A DNA stretch of 64,000 nt from Plasmodiophora brassicae (lineage: Eukaryota > Endomyxa: Phytomyxea > Phytomyxea > Plasmodiophorida), in contig CP145417.1 of the NCBI GenBank assembly GCA_036867785.1, forward strand, positions 1,240,001-1,304,000. Reading direction: 5' to 3'. Positions 10,259-20,400 of this stretch are shown here, in pieces; position 1 is the stretch's first letter; each line of letters begins with the position of its first letter. A model generated the notes under the pieces. The model ran no database searches. It saw only the letters and a program-made list of their open reading frames with translations, and had not been told where the DNA came from. The translations under genes were made by a program, and so were the position numbers.

Positions 10259-12076
10259 TTAGGATGGCGGTTTCAGCAGTGTCCGGCAGGAATCTGCTGA
10301 TACGTCATCGTCGTTATCGGGGCACGTGGGCGGATCGATGGCCGGCCCGTCGACGTCGACGTCTGGATCCAACCAGGGCGCAGCGACGTCCTGGATGCGT
10401 TCTGGGCCGTAAGTGGCCGCCAGGATCCGCATGACGTGCTGTTCCAGCGTCGACACGATCAGGTCGCAGTTGCTGATCGAGAACCCGGACGAGGACAGGG
10501 TGACGCGCGCCATCTGACAATCGTGCCCGGTGCCACACGACAGTGCGTCGTTCAACGACGCCGTCATCTCCTCAAAGACATGCCGCAACCGGGCGATATC
10601 GCACTCCAACGCATCGCATTCCCCTTGGACGGCCTGCACCTGACCATTGGTCCAGTCGATGGCTTGTCGGGTCGTTCGTCTACACGGGACGACAACGGCC
10701 GAGGAACGCGGCGGTGGCTGGTACTCGAGCGATTCCGACTGGCTCCTGATCTCGAACAGCTCCCTCTCGTAGGCGGCGCGCTCCAGGCTCAACCGGTGCA
10801 CTTCGTTGAACTTCCGTATCTGCTCCTCGTCGCTCGTCTGGAATCGCAGAACGACGGCGTCGAGATCGTCCTGCCCCGAGATCTTCATCAGCGATCGGGC
10901 CAGGGCGACCAGCTCCTGCTGGCGTTGCTGGGCGGCGAACAGCTCGGCTTTGTCCTTCGCGATGCGCCACGCCGTCCGCGACATGATCTGATCGACTGGG
11001 TCCATCACCTGGTTGTCGTCGTCGGGCATCCCAAAGTACATCTCCCCCTGCATCCGGACGATCTCCTGCTCGATCGCGCGATGCCTATCGTCCAGCTCGG
11101 CCGTCGTATGCCAATCCCGGACGAACGCCGCGTATTCGGCGTCGTTCCCCGCCTGCATCGGCACCAGCGCGTTCAGCGACGCCGACGTGGTCGTCTCCGC
11201 CGCCCGGATCCCATCCAGCAACGCCCGGATCTCGTCCTGCTTCTCCACGATCTGATCCTGCATCCGGGCCATCATCCTGTCGCGGGGTTAGCGGCCAAAA
11301 CGCTCTATTAGGGCGCCCGCTCATATAACTTACCGCTGGTCGGCCCGCCGCTCCAGGTTCAGGTCGTCGATCTGCTCGCGCAGCGCCCGGTTGCCGGTCC
11401 GAAGCTCGTTGGCGGCACGCTGCGTCATGTCCAGGCGATCGTCGAGGAAGGCGCGCATCGCCCAGCGACGCTTCGTCGCCGACGACGTTGGCATCGCCGG
11501 GTCGCTGTCGACGAACGGGCGGCGCTGTTCGATCTGTTCGCGGACGGCCGCGATCTCGTCGTTGATCTCGGCGAGAATGGCGCGACCCTGCCGGTCGGCG
11601 TAGGCGGCGATCCCATCCTGATCGCGCAAGCGCAAGTGCACGGAGCGTTGTTCGCGTGGTCGACCGGTCAGCACCTGGACGTGGCGTTGCGTGACCTCGA
11701 CGTCGTATCGGGACAAGGACGACGCGTTCTCCATTTCGGAGAGGACGCGAGAGTGCAGGCGCCGTCGCATGACGGATTTGATGGGCGCCGCCGAGTGCGC
11801 CCGATTCACATGGGCGAGGTCGAAGACGGCGCGATGCAGGGCTTCCAGCTGGTCGTTGGCTTCATCGAGGAACGTCTCGGCGCGCGCCGTAGAACTGTTT
11901 GCCGCTGGTGTCGGATCGCATGCGGCTGGTTAACGAACGCATAGAGGAGCGTACCTGGTGGGGACGCCTTCCTGGATGTGGTGACGGTTGACCATGGCAC
12001 TTGCATGGGATTTCGGGTCGGCGGTGGACGCGCGCGCCGCCCCCGGTGGCAACAACGATACGCGGTTGACGACCAT
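10259..12076 (-). CDS. outer dynein arm docking complex subunit, CCDC63/CCDC114 (ODA1/ODAD1) type
   Basis: Three exons (12076-11955, 11894-11334, 11276-10259) give 566 residues, close to CCDC63. Most of the protein is predicted coiled coil. The family hallmark is the segment around ISGQDDLDAVVLRF with QTSDEEQIRKFNEV, matching the conserved TGADDIDxLVxxF..NEExNFxLFNYVNE region. Known relatives anchor outer dynein arms to axonemal doublet microtubules, so this gene implies a motile flagellum. The ATG at 12076 was chosen because it is the most upstream in-frame start, continuous through two clean splice junctions (phases 2 and 2). The C-terminal tail is acidic and Pro rich. The identity is strong at family level; which paralogue it is cannot be settled by eye. 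Confidence 0.82.
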
Positions 12077-12112
12077 CGCGGCTGAGACGTCGCGCTCGCT
12101 GGTCGCCTCTAC

Positions 12113-12121
12113 TATTGTTTA
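12113..12121 (-). promoter_or_regulatory. candidate core-promoter motif TATTGTTTA
   Basis: This nonamer (plus-strand reading) lies 37 bp upstream of the docking-subunit ATG. The same nonamer lies 18 bp upstream of the GH18 receptor ATG at 18769-18777. Looser TATTATT versions lie upstream of the SRPK (42644) and Rpt3 (49623) starts. Function is inferred from position only. Confidence 0.3.
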
Positions 12122-12260
12122 ACCCGAGTTTGACCGTACTCGCGCCTCCGGAGGATCGCGCCTCACAAGCAGGCCGTTTTCTGGACGTTGAACGACTGTG
12201 GAATAGTCCCGTGGGGATCCAGTCGAAACGAGTTGACGTCCGATTTCGAGCACCTGATCA

Positions 12261-12392
12261 GGCAGTACAGAGCGAGGTTACCCTCCGACTTGTACCCTTG
12301 GGGCTCGCGTCTCACCCACTGCTTCAGGCAGTACAGAGCGAGGTTACCCTCCGACTTGTACCCTTGGGGCTCGCGTCTCACCCACTGCTTCG
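12261..12392. repeat. 66-bp tandem duplication
   Basis: A 66-nt unit beginning GGCAGTACAGAGCGAGG at 12261 is repeated exactly at 12327. Because 66 is a multiple of 3, both strands stay open across it. The 12122-12569 interval otherwise holds no recognised gene; it separates the start of the docking-subunit gene from the stop of the GH18 receptor. Confidence 0.9.
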
Positions 12393-12569
12393 TGTCGACC
12401 ATGACCCACCAGGCAACAGTTGTACCTCAGTCCGGTAATGTTCCAGTAGTTGTAAATAGTGAAACTATATTCGCTCCCAACTTGGAGGTTCCGTCGAGTA
12501 CTTCTGCTGTCATTGGACCGTAGCAGTGCACACAAAGGGCAGCCACCGCTATGTAGTTCGAGTGAAAGG

Positions 12570-15500
12570 CTAAAAGACATCTGACGAGTTGTCCACCTTG
12601 CGGATATACGACCTGGGGATGTACCCTTTCCTGCCGTCCGCGGCGCGTGCGAATCCCCATCCTTCGCCGACGTCTTTGAACGATATGAACACGTCGCCAA
12701 CGGCGAACGACATTTCGCTGTTCTGGGCGTCGCCCACAAAGTCGTACAGCGCCTCGTAGACGAACGTCTTCTGCACGTGGGAACGCTGCTGGAACGTTTG
12801 GAACCCGGTGGGCGCGGTCGCACACGTCGTCCCGGTCGCCTCCGTCACCCGCTTGACCTTCTTCACCAGCGTCATCGACATCTCGCTGAGGAGGTCCTCC
12901 CAGGGCGTGCGTCGCATATCGGCACCGTCTTCCATCAACGCATGGTTGTCGTCTTCCGCCGACGCCGGATGCGTCAAGGCACTGAACGACGTCGACACGT
13001 TCGACGAGTGCACTCGCGAACGTGTCCTGTACGCCGCAGCGTCCACGTTACGCTCCAGCGGCGGGTCGGTCGGCACCATCGGCATCATATTCATCGGCAT
13101 GCGCCTCATCGTGGCCGGCGCCGCTGCCTGGTGCGCCTTCCTGTACTGCGTCGCCAGGATGTTCACCTGGTAGATGATCGCCAGGAGCACGGATATCGCG
13201 TCCAGAGCCAGGAACGCGGGTTCCGCGACGTCGTACTGGGCATTGTACGACGACGGTGCCGCAAGCGACCACGCCCATAACATGGTGGACGCGAGCAGGA
13301 CGACGCCCATCGACGACGTCAACGCGCTGACGAACAAGGCGATGTTCTTGTACGAGTTCGCCCGACTCGACAGGCGTTCGACGGCGTTGGATTGAGCGGT
13401 GAGGCGTTTCGCAATGGCACGCCCCGTGATCGGGATGATTAACGCCACCATCCCCGTGGATACACAGACGACCGCCGCTGCCAGGGTCGCCATCGGCTGG
13501 ATGTCGAAGGCGTACGCGACAAACAGCAACGGGCAGGGCGACACGGTGACAGCGAAGACGGAGAGTTTCAGGATCGACGAGATGAACTTCAGCACGGCGA
13601 CGTTCCGCTGGGTGAAGCACCCGGCCATGTCCTCGACGCCGACCCAGATGGTAGCCAGCAACGCGATCAGGTACACGAAGATGGCGAACTGGATCGCCTG
13701 CGTCATGGCGGCCAGCGTCAGGACGGCATACGGGTTCATCACCCCGGGCACCCGCCCCGAGACGGACCAGATCAGCGCCAGGCGCAGAACGGATTTCCCA
13801 GCGATGAACACGTTCATGACGCGGAACGACCGCAGGGCTTGCGCGTTGACGATCAGGGACGGGGCCAGATACGTGCACGCCAGCGCGGCGATAAGGGCAA
13901 CGCCGGATAGGAACGCGAACGTGAGCGCAACGACCGGGTTCAGGAGCGTCGGGGAGAACCCCGACGCCGACATGTCGCGTTCGACGAGAACAAAGTCGGT
14001 GAGGTGTGTACAGGCGCATGCGATTGGTGGTCCAACCACAGTGCACCCGGACGCGTTCATCGATGAGTGGTCGGGCGTGAACCACATGCACTGAACGTTG
14101 TCCACTGTCATCGTGCGGGACGGGACCGGCATGACCATGGTGACCGGGTTCGACAGGTTCCTCGCCGACATTGGCGTTGTCGACCCGTTAGCGTACAGGT
14201 TCACAGACAGGATGCCGACGTCCGTCCAGGAGGTCGATACAACGCCGAGCGGTACGCCGCCGTAACGGGAGCGTAACGACACGGGCAGATTCACGTTGCA
14301 CGATGACGAACACGTCTCGAACGCGTCGACGCGGTACGCTTCCAGCACGAACGCGCCCGTTGTTGTCGGCGCCTGACATGCGCTTCGACATTGTGACGAC
14401 GTCTCCACGTCGCTCAGCGCATCGAGTGCTAAACGGTCGACAATGGACTGACCAGACCGGTTAACGACGATTCATCACCGGAACGTGGCCGTTGCAGGTT
14501 ACCTGGATGGATGCGGTGGGTTTCTGAAGGGCGTTCACACAGGATGCGATCGTGAGCGAGACGGCCATGCGTGGGGAGGCGGTTAACGGAACCGGGGCGT
14601 TGTTGACGAAGAAGGTTACAGTCCGCATGGTATCACCGACCATATCCGGGGTGAGATCGGCTTGCGTCGTCATTGCTAACGCCCACGCGGCCGCTGCCCC
14701 CTGATCGGATGCTAAAGCAGCGCTTGCCATCATCGAGGAGACAACGTTGAGGAGCATCGCACGATCCGCTGCTCTTGTCGTGATAGAGGCGGCTGCCAGC
14801 GCGACATCGGCGCTGCTCAGGCCGGACGACACCCTCTGGGACACCAGGCCCGCCAGATCGACCGTGCTCGGCGGGGGAATCACAGCAACACTGACCGATG
14901 CTTTTCTGCATGTACGTTGTCCACGGGGCGTAATTAGGACAGCAGTGATGTTGAGCATGTGGCCGTTGGAGGGGTCACCAGCGGGTAAGACGGTTTGCAG
15001 GGCACCGACGCAGGCGCCGTTGCCTAACGCGCTCGGGTACATCCCGTGCATCATTACGAAGAATACGGCGCAATAAGGGGATGCCGGTGGCGTCACCGAC
15101 ATGGACAGAACGTCGACCAGCGACTGGATTGGCCCAGCGGACGGCGTCACCGTTATCGATAGCGGTCCCGACGACGTTCCGGCACCGGTCGTGACGGTTG
15201 CGTGCGCTTGGGTCGAAGCGCCGGCTAACGAGAGCGTCACAGTGAACGTGTACGTCCCGCCCGGTTGTAGAGCGCACGGCGCGATCCTCAGCTCGGAACT
15301 CGACAGGGACGTCAACACGACAGATGGGTCGGTGAGATCGGGAGCAGCGGGACCGGCGACCGCCCACCGCGCGAAGTCCCGGCCGAATTCGAATGCGGCA
15401 GTGGCCGCTGGAGACAGCACAGCCGTCAGGATCAGCGTCTGCGCCGTGTCAACCGCTCCTGCTGTGGGGCCCACTACCGACACCAGCGGCAACGATGGCG

Positions 15501-18500
15501 ACGAAGGCAGCGGGGACGACAATATTGCGGTCCGAAGAGGCGAACGCATGGTATGATGTCGTACCGACGTCGTGAACGGGCCCGCCTTTGCTGTCATTGT
15601 CTTCACCCTCGTCTGCGTTGAGAGCATCGTCGATTTCCGAGTCTGACGTCGCAACGATAGCGGAGTGTTCTGCATGGACCCTGTCGCAGTCGTCGCCTTC
15701 GCCTTCGCTTTGGTTGAATGAATCGTCGGTTTCCGGGCGGACATCGTTCGTGGTACGTTCGATGGCGTCGCATTGACGTTCACCGTTGTCGATTTTCTTG
15801 TAGGTTTTCGGGTTGAATGAATCGTCGACTTCCGAAGCGCCTGTTGTCGGGCGGACGTCGTTCGCGGTTTCGATGGCGTCGTATTCGCCTTCATCTTTGT
15901 CGACTTTCTCGTCGGTTTTCGGGTCTGATGGCGAGACGACGTTGCTGCCTTCATGGCAGGCGCTCGCGACGACGATGTCTTCGGTTTCATCAATCCCCCT
16001 ATCTTGGTTGCAGATTTGGACGACGACGCCTTCGGTTTGACAACGGTCGGCTTCTGAGTTGGCTTCCGGGTTTGGGTGGTCGTCTTCGGGACGAACATGG
16101 CCTGCACGGCGCTCTGTAGCAACGTGAAGGTCGTGGTGTCCCCGTCGAGGTTGTCTACAGCGAACCCTCCCAAGGTCATCGATTTGACATAGGCGGCCTT
16201 GGCCGTGATGGACGCCGGGTTCTCGTACGTAATGACGATTCTGCTTGCCGAATTGTACAGGAACGACACCATGCTGACCGGGTCCCACTGATCTGCCCAC
16301 GATCCTGGACTGGCCTGCATCAGCGCCACGACATCTCGATATCGATAATGGCCGCTGTCGTCCGTCGACCCGGTCGTGTAGGCGGACCCGGACGCCGAGA
16401 AGACGCCCGGGTAGAACGGCCCCGAGATGGACCCGGACAGCTGCCAGGCCTCACCGTAGACGGGCACACCCAAGACCAATTTGCAATGCGGCATGCCCCA
16501 ATTCAGAAGCTGGACGATATTGGCGTCGATCGAGGCATACGACATCGAAGCAATATTGAAGTGCAACGGATTCAGGTGTGCCGGCGAAGATGACCAGGTC
16601 CCCCTGTATGCCACATCGCATCAGCAAATGGAGGTTCAGCAAGCTAGCACGCGCGCGGCCCGTAACGCACCACATCCATTCGTTCCGGTACTCGATGAAG
16701 TCGACGTACGGGACGATGCCGGGTACGTCGTACATGGCGTACATTTCGTAGGCCATAGACGTCATCGTCAGCGTCAACAGCGCGCCGGGAGGCATTTGCG
16801 CTCGGAACATTTGCATCACAACCGGCAGCTGGGTCCTGTCCGTCGACAGGTGCGGGTCACTCTTGTAGCTGGCCCCAGTGACGGGGTTATCTGCAGCGGA
16901 TATTAGGGCGCCGCGCTCTATAGGTGACACTGTAGAACGTACTCCAGTAGATGTTCAACCCGTCGAACCCGTACTGCCGCATCATCGCAACGCACGACGA
17001 TACGAACGCCGACTGGTGGGCGGGAACCGACAGCAGCGAACTGAACAGGACGTCGGGGCCGAGCTGTAGGATCGTCTTCAGGTGCGGGTATTTCAGTTTC
17101 AACCGTCGCAGCTGATTGAAGTTGCCATGGTACGGGTCGTTGGTGTCATCGCCGAGCGCGTTCGTCCCGAGGACCTGCTGGATGTCGTACCATGCGGACT
17201 CGAAGTCGCATTGCCATGACGAGTTCGCCACTGCCGACTCGTAGATAACGTGGGTCAGGAGAGTGCCGTCGATGTCAGCGACGGCGAGGAACGACTGCTT
17301 GTAATTCGTGAACCGTCCGATGACCCGAGTCGCCGTCCTCAACGCAGGAACCCCGGCAGAGCTGGTCACCGGCGCACACGCACCGGGTGCTTGCTGCTGA
17401 TACCCGGGAATGGCGCCGCTCAAAGGCACAGCCGCCACCTGCCCCGAACAGGGCGCTGCACTCTTCAGCGCCGACTGCATGGTGGTCACGATCTGGAACG
17501 AGGACGTATCCCCGCTAAGGTCCAGGAACTTGACGCCGCCCAGGTTGTTGGAAGTGACATAGGCCGCCTTGGCGGCGGTGCTCTGCATCGTTTCCGTCGC
17601 AATCCAGACCAGAGTTGATGTGCTGTACAGGACGCTGGCGGCGCTGATGGAGTCCCACACGAACTGGTACGACCCGCCGGACGCGATTGACACGACGTCC
17701 CTGTATCGGAACATGCCACCATCAGTCGCACCCGTGGAGTACCCTGAACCTGTGGTGAACAGCGCCGGGAACGACGCGGCCACCGACTGCGACGTCGTCC
17801 AGGCCGGGAACGACAAGGGTACATCCAGGATGAACTTGCACGGGGGCACTCCGGCCGCCAGCGCCTGCTGGACCATGCCGTCGACCGTCTGCGTGTTCGG
17901 CGAGGCCAGGTTGTAGTACAGATTCGCGTAGTGCCCGGTGGAGGACGACCAGGTACCCCAGGAGCCGAACGTGTCCGCGTGGATCCAGTCGACTTGGTTG
18001 GCGATCGCCGCCAGGTCGTAGGTCGGGAACAAGGTGTCCTGCTGGTAGCGAATCGTTGTCGTCAGTAGCAGACCGGGATCTTGCGACCTGAATGCCGCCA
18101 GGAGCAGCGGCAGATTCGTCTTATCCGACGCGCTGTACACGTTCTTCGGGGCGCCCCCTCTCACTGGATATTCTATACATGGCACCCACCCGGTCAACAT
18201 TCGCAAGGCCCTATTGTCGTTGCCCCATCTGACGTACGCCAGCCGACATCAACGCCATCGAATCCGTAGTACCTGGCCAGTCCTGTGCATGAGGACGCCA
18301 ATAGGCGGCGGCCAGCGCTGGTGGAGGCAATCACGCTGAGGTTCGACGAGGACGACCACCCGCCAATCATGATGAGCGTTCGTAATCGGCCGACGTTGCC
18401 CGGTTGCTGCTTCAGGAGGCGTAGCTGGTAGAAATTGCCTTTGTACGGTGAGGCGTTCGTGTCGTCACCGAGGACATTCGGCCCAAACTGCTTCTGGGTG

Positions 18501-18751
18501 TCGCCCCAGACGTCGTTGACGACGCACTGGCCGTTGACGATGTCGAACTGCTCGTAGACGATCTCGGTGAGCAGAGAGCCATCGATGCCGGCGACTTGCA
18601 ACACACTCGATTTCCAGTTGACAAAGTGCCCGATGATGCGCGCTGACGTGCCCGGGCCAGTGGCCGAGCTCGAGCAATTCCGGCACGCCTGAGGTGCCGC
18701 TCGGGCTGGTGCCAGCCCATAAGCGGCGACGAACACCAGGAGCAGGTACAT
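12570..18751 (-). CDS. GH18-GH18-REJ-GPS-7TM-SH3 receptor (pseudo-chitinase adhesion-GPCR-like)
   Basis: The product is about 1,900 residues. Order: signal peptide (MYLLLVFVAAYGLAPARA); GH18 domain 1; GH18 domain 2 (from about 17330); a long Lys/Thr/Ser-rich stalk (about 16080-15560); a REJ-like region; a GPS motif with CACTHLTDF; seven TM helices (about 13960-13160); a Ser-rich tail; and a C-terminal SH3 domain with ALYDF, GWGF and GYIPRSY. Both GH18 domains have lost the catalytic DxxDxDxE: the spliced sequences read DGVDVGWQ and DGLNIYWN. Supporting junctions: TGG C|AA at the first catalytic motif, TGG A|AT at the second, TG|G before GTWSSS, and a 40-nt intron near 14440 before the GPS exon. 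By family knowledge, a GPS self-cleaves between Leu and Thr. Ligand (chitin or another glycan) and signalling are inference. Exons could still be missed, but the frames join consistently. Confidence 0.82.
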
Positions 18752-18768
18752 GGCTGTAGGTATATAGT

Positions 18769-18777
18769 TATTGTTTA
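18769..18777 (-). promoter_or_regulatory. candidate core-promoter motif TATTGTTTA upstream of the GH18 receptor
   Basis: Same nonamer as at 12113, 18 bp before the ATG, next to a TATATA run at 18761. The 18752-19146 interval is a divergent promoter region between this receptor and the Zn2Cys6 gene; no further gene is seen in it. Confidence 0.3.
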
Positions 18778-19146
18778 GACAGGTACCATTGTTTGATCGT
18801 CCCCGTCTACGTCTGCGCAATGGAACGTGGTCCAGTAATGGAAAGACCAAATTAAAATCTACCCACCGATCATTCGTAGCAGGTACATCCACCATTTGAA
18901 AGGGCGCGAAGGCGGTTGCGCACGTCGCCCGGCAGGTACGACATGTTGCCAGCTACTATACGCCCGACGATTCGCCAAACATCGATTGGTAATACCACAC
19001 CACACGGGGAGCGGCCGGTGGTGATGGTCGATCGTACGTACAAGATTCTGGTGACAGGCGCCAACGTTACCTACCGGCCGTACTGTGTTAATATCGGCTC
19101 GCGACACAGGTGTCACTTCGTGTGTCGGCGGCGGCGTCCTGGATCG

Positions 19147-19737
19147 ATGCTGACGATGGTCAGCGACGACGTATTCGACTGGGCGGCGGCGCTGGACGCC
19201 GGCCACGCTACGCACAGCCAGTTCGACCTGGACGACCTGTTCGCCTACGACATCGTCACAGCCGATCACTCGTCGGCGACCAGCCTGGGTTCGTGCTCGT
19301 CGCCGACCTGTAGCAGTACGGGAACGGCGACCAGCACCAACGACGGTCCAGGCGCGTCTGCGCCGATCAAGACGACATGGACGCTGGAGGAGCGCCTGGC
19401 CCTGTACCGAGCGGCGCTTCGGATTGGGATCGGCGTCACCCCGGTACCGGACGCGTACCCGGGGCACCGTACGACCGCTGAGCAGAACATGGTGAACCGC
19501 GCGCCGACCCACAAACGGTACGCGACGCGCGTCGCCTGTACACATTGCGCCCGCTCCAAGCTTCGCTGCGACATGCAGCGCCCGTGCCAACGATGCATCG
19601 ACTGCGACACCGTCATCGAGTGCATCGATCGCGTCGGCCGGCGTCGCGGTCCCAAGCGGCGACAGCGCGACCCGTCCACCATCGTCGTCTGTACCAAACG
19701 TCAACGTACCGTCTCTGATATGATCCCCGCTTTCTGA
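19147..19737 (+). CDS. Zn(II)2Cys6 binuclear-cluster protein, putative transcription factor
   Basis: 196 residues, read as one exon from the ATG at 19147. Near residues 131-159 it carries ACTHCARSKLRC followed by RPCQRC and a sixth Cys, the CxxCx6Cx5CxxCx8C spacing of fungal-type Zn2Cys6 DNA-binding domains. A basic RRRGPKRR stretch follows at once, as usual for the linker and nuclear localisation. The N-terminal part is acidic and Ser rich and could be an activation region. The protein is far shorter than fungal GAL4-type factors, which matches the small Zn2Cys6 proteins known in amoebozoans. An upstream in-frame extension exists, so the start is not certain. Target genes are unknown. Confidence 0.8.
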   Translation: MLTMVSDDVFDWAAALDAGHATHSQFDLDDLFAYDIVTADHSSATSLGSCSSPTCSSTGTATSTNDGPGASAPIKTTWTLEERLALYRAALRIGIGVTPVPDAYPGHRTTAEQNMVNRAPTHKRYATRVACTHCARSKLRCDMQRPCQRCIDCDTVIECIDRVGRRRGPKRRQRDPSTIVVCTKRQRTVSDMIPAF

Positions 19738-20400
19738 TACAATCGGTCGGCGAACGCAATCAACCGGCGGTGGTTGCCCTCGTGTCACTTTCCGGCGGCG
19801 TCGTTGTCGACACTCCCCGGTGGCGTCAGGCCAGCACTGTCGCTGCTCGCTGGCGGCGTCAGGCCAGCGCCATGGGCTGGCCTCCACTAAACGCGGGCAC
19901 ACACTGCGCTCGCGTGTGCGTTCGAAAGGTCGCGCTTAGCAGTTCTACGTCGCATGGGGACCATGCTAGCTAGCTGGTGAAGCGCGTCAAGGCCTGGTTG
20001 GCTGAATACCAGTACATCGACCCTGATCTGGCAAGGAACATTTCCGCCATTTGAAATTGATACTTTATTTGTTTCCACCGTAAGTATATGTAAGGTGGCT
20101 GCATCAGAACGTGCCAGTGGGTTCTCATTGGACGATGTGACAGATATCCACAATGACGTGACACTCGGGCGCAACGCCTCAGGTATAGGCCGGTCTCGCC
20201 AAACAGGGCGTTTGGACTGATTCCTGCGTCATTGATAGCCCGCTGAAGTTGGACGATGAAGTCCATCTGTGCCAGGCTCCGGAACGAGCGTTCTGTGCAT
20301 GCAGGCAGAATATGAGGATCGACATTTGACCCCCGTATGCCTTGGTGGCCCACCGTCAGCATTGCTGGTGGGACGCGGGCCGCATGTTGGCAAGTATTTA
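19738..20400. other. intergenic, possible small minus-strand frame
   Basis: A minus-strand frame of 130 residues covers 20362-19970 but matches nothing I know. A GGCGTCAGGCCAGC unit is repeated near 19813 and 19856. No firm gene. Confidence 0.35.
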
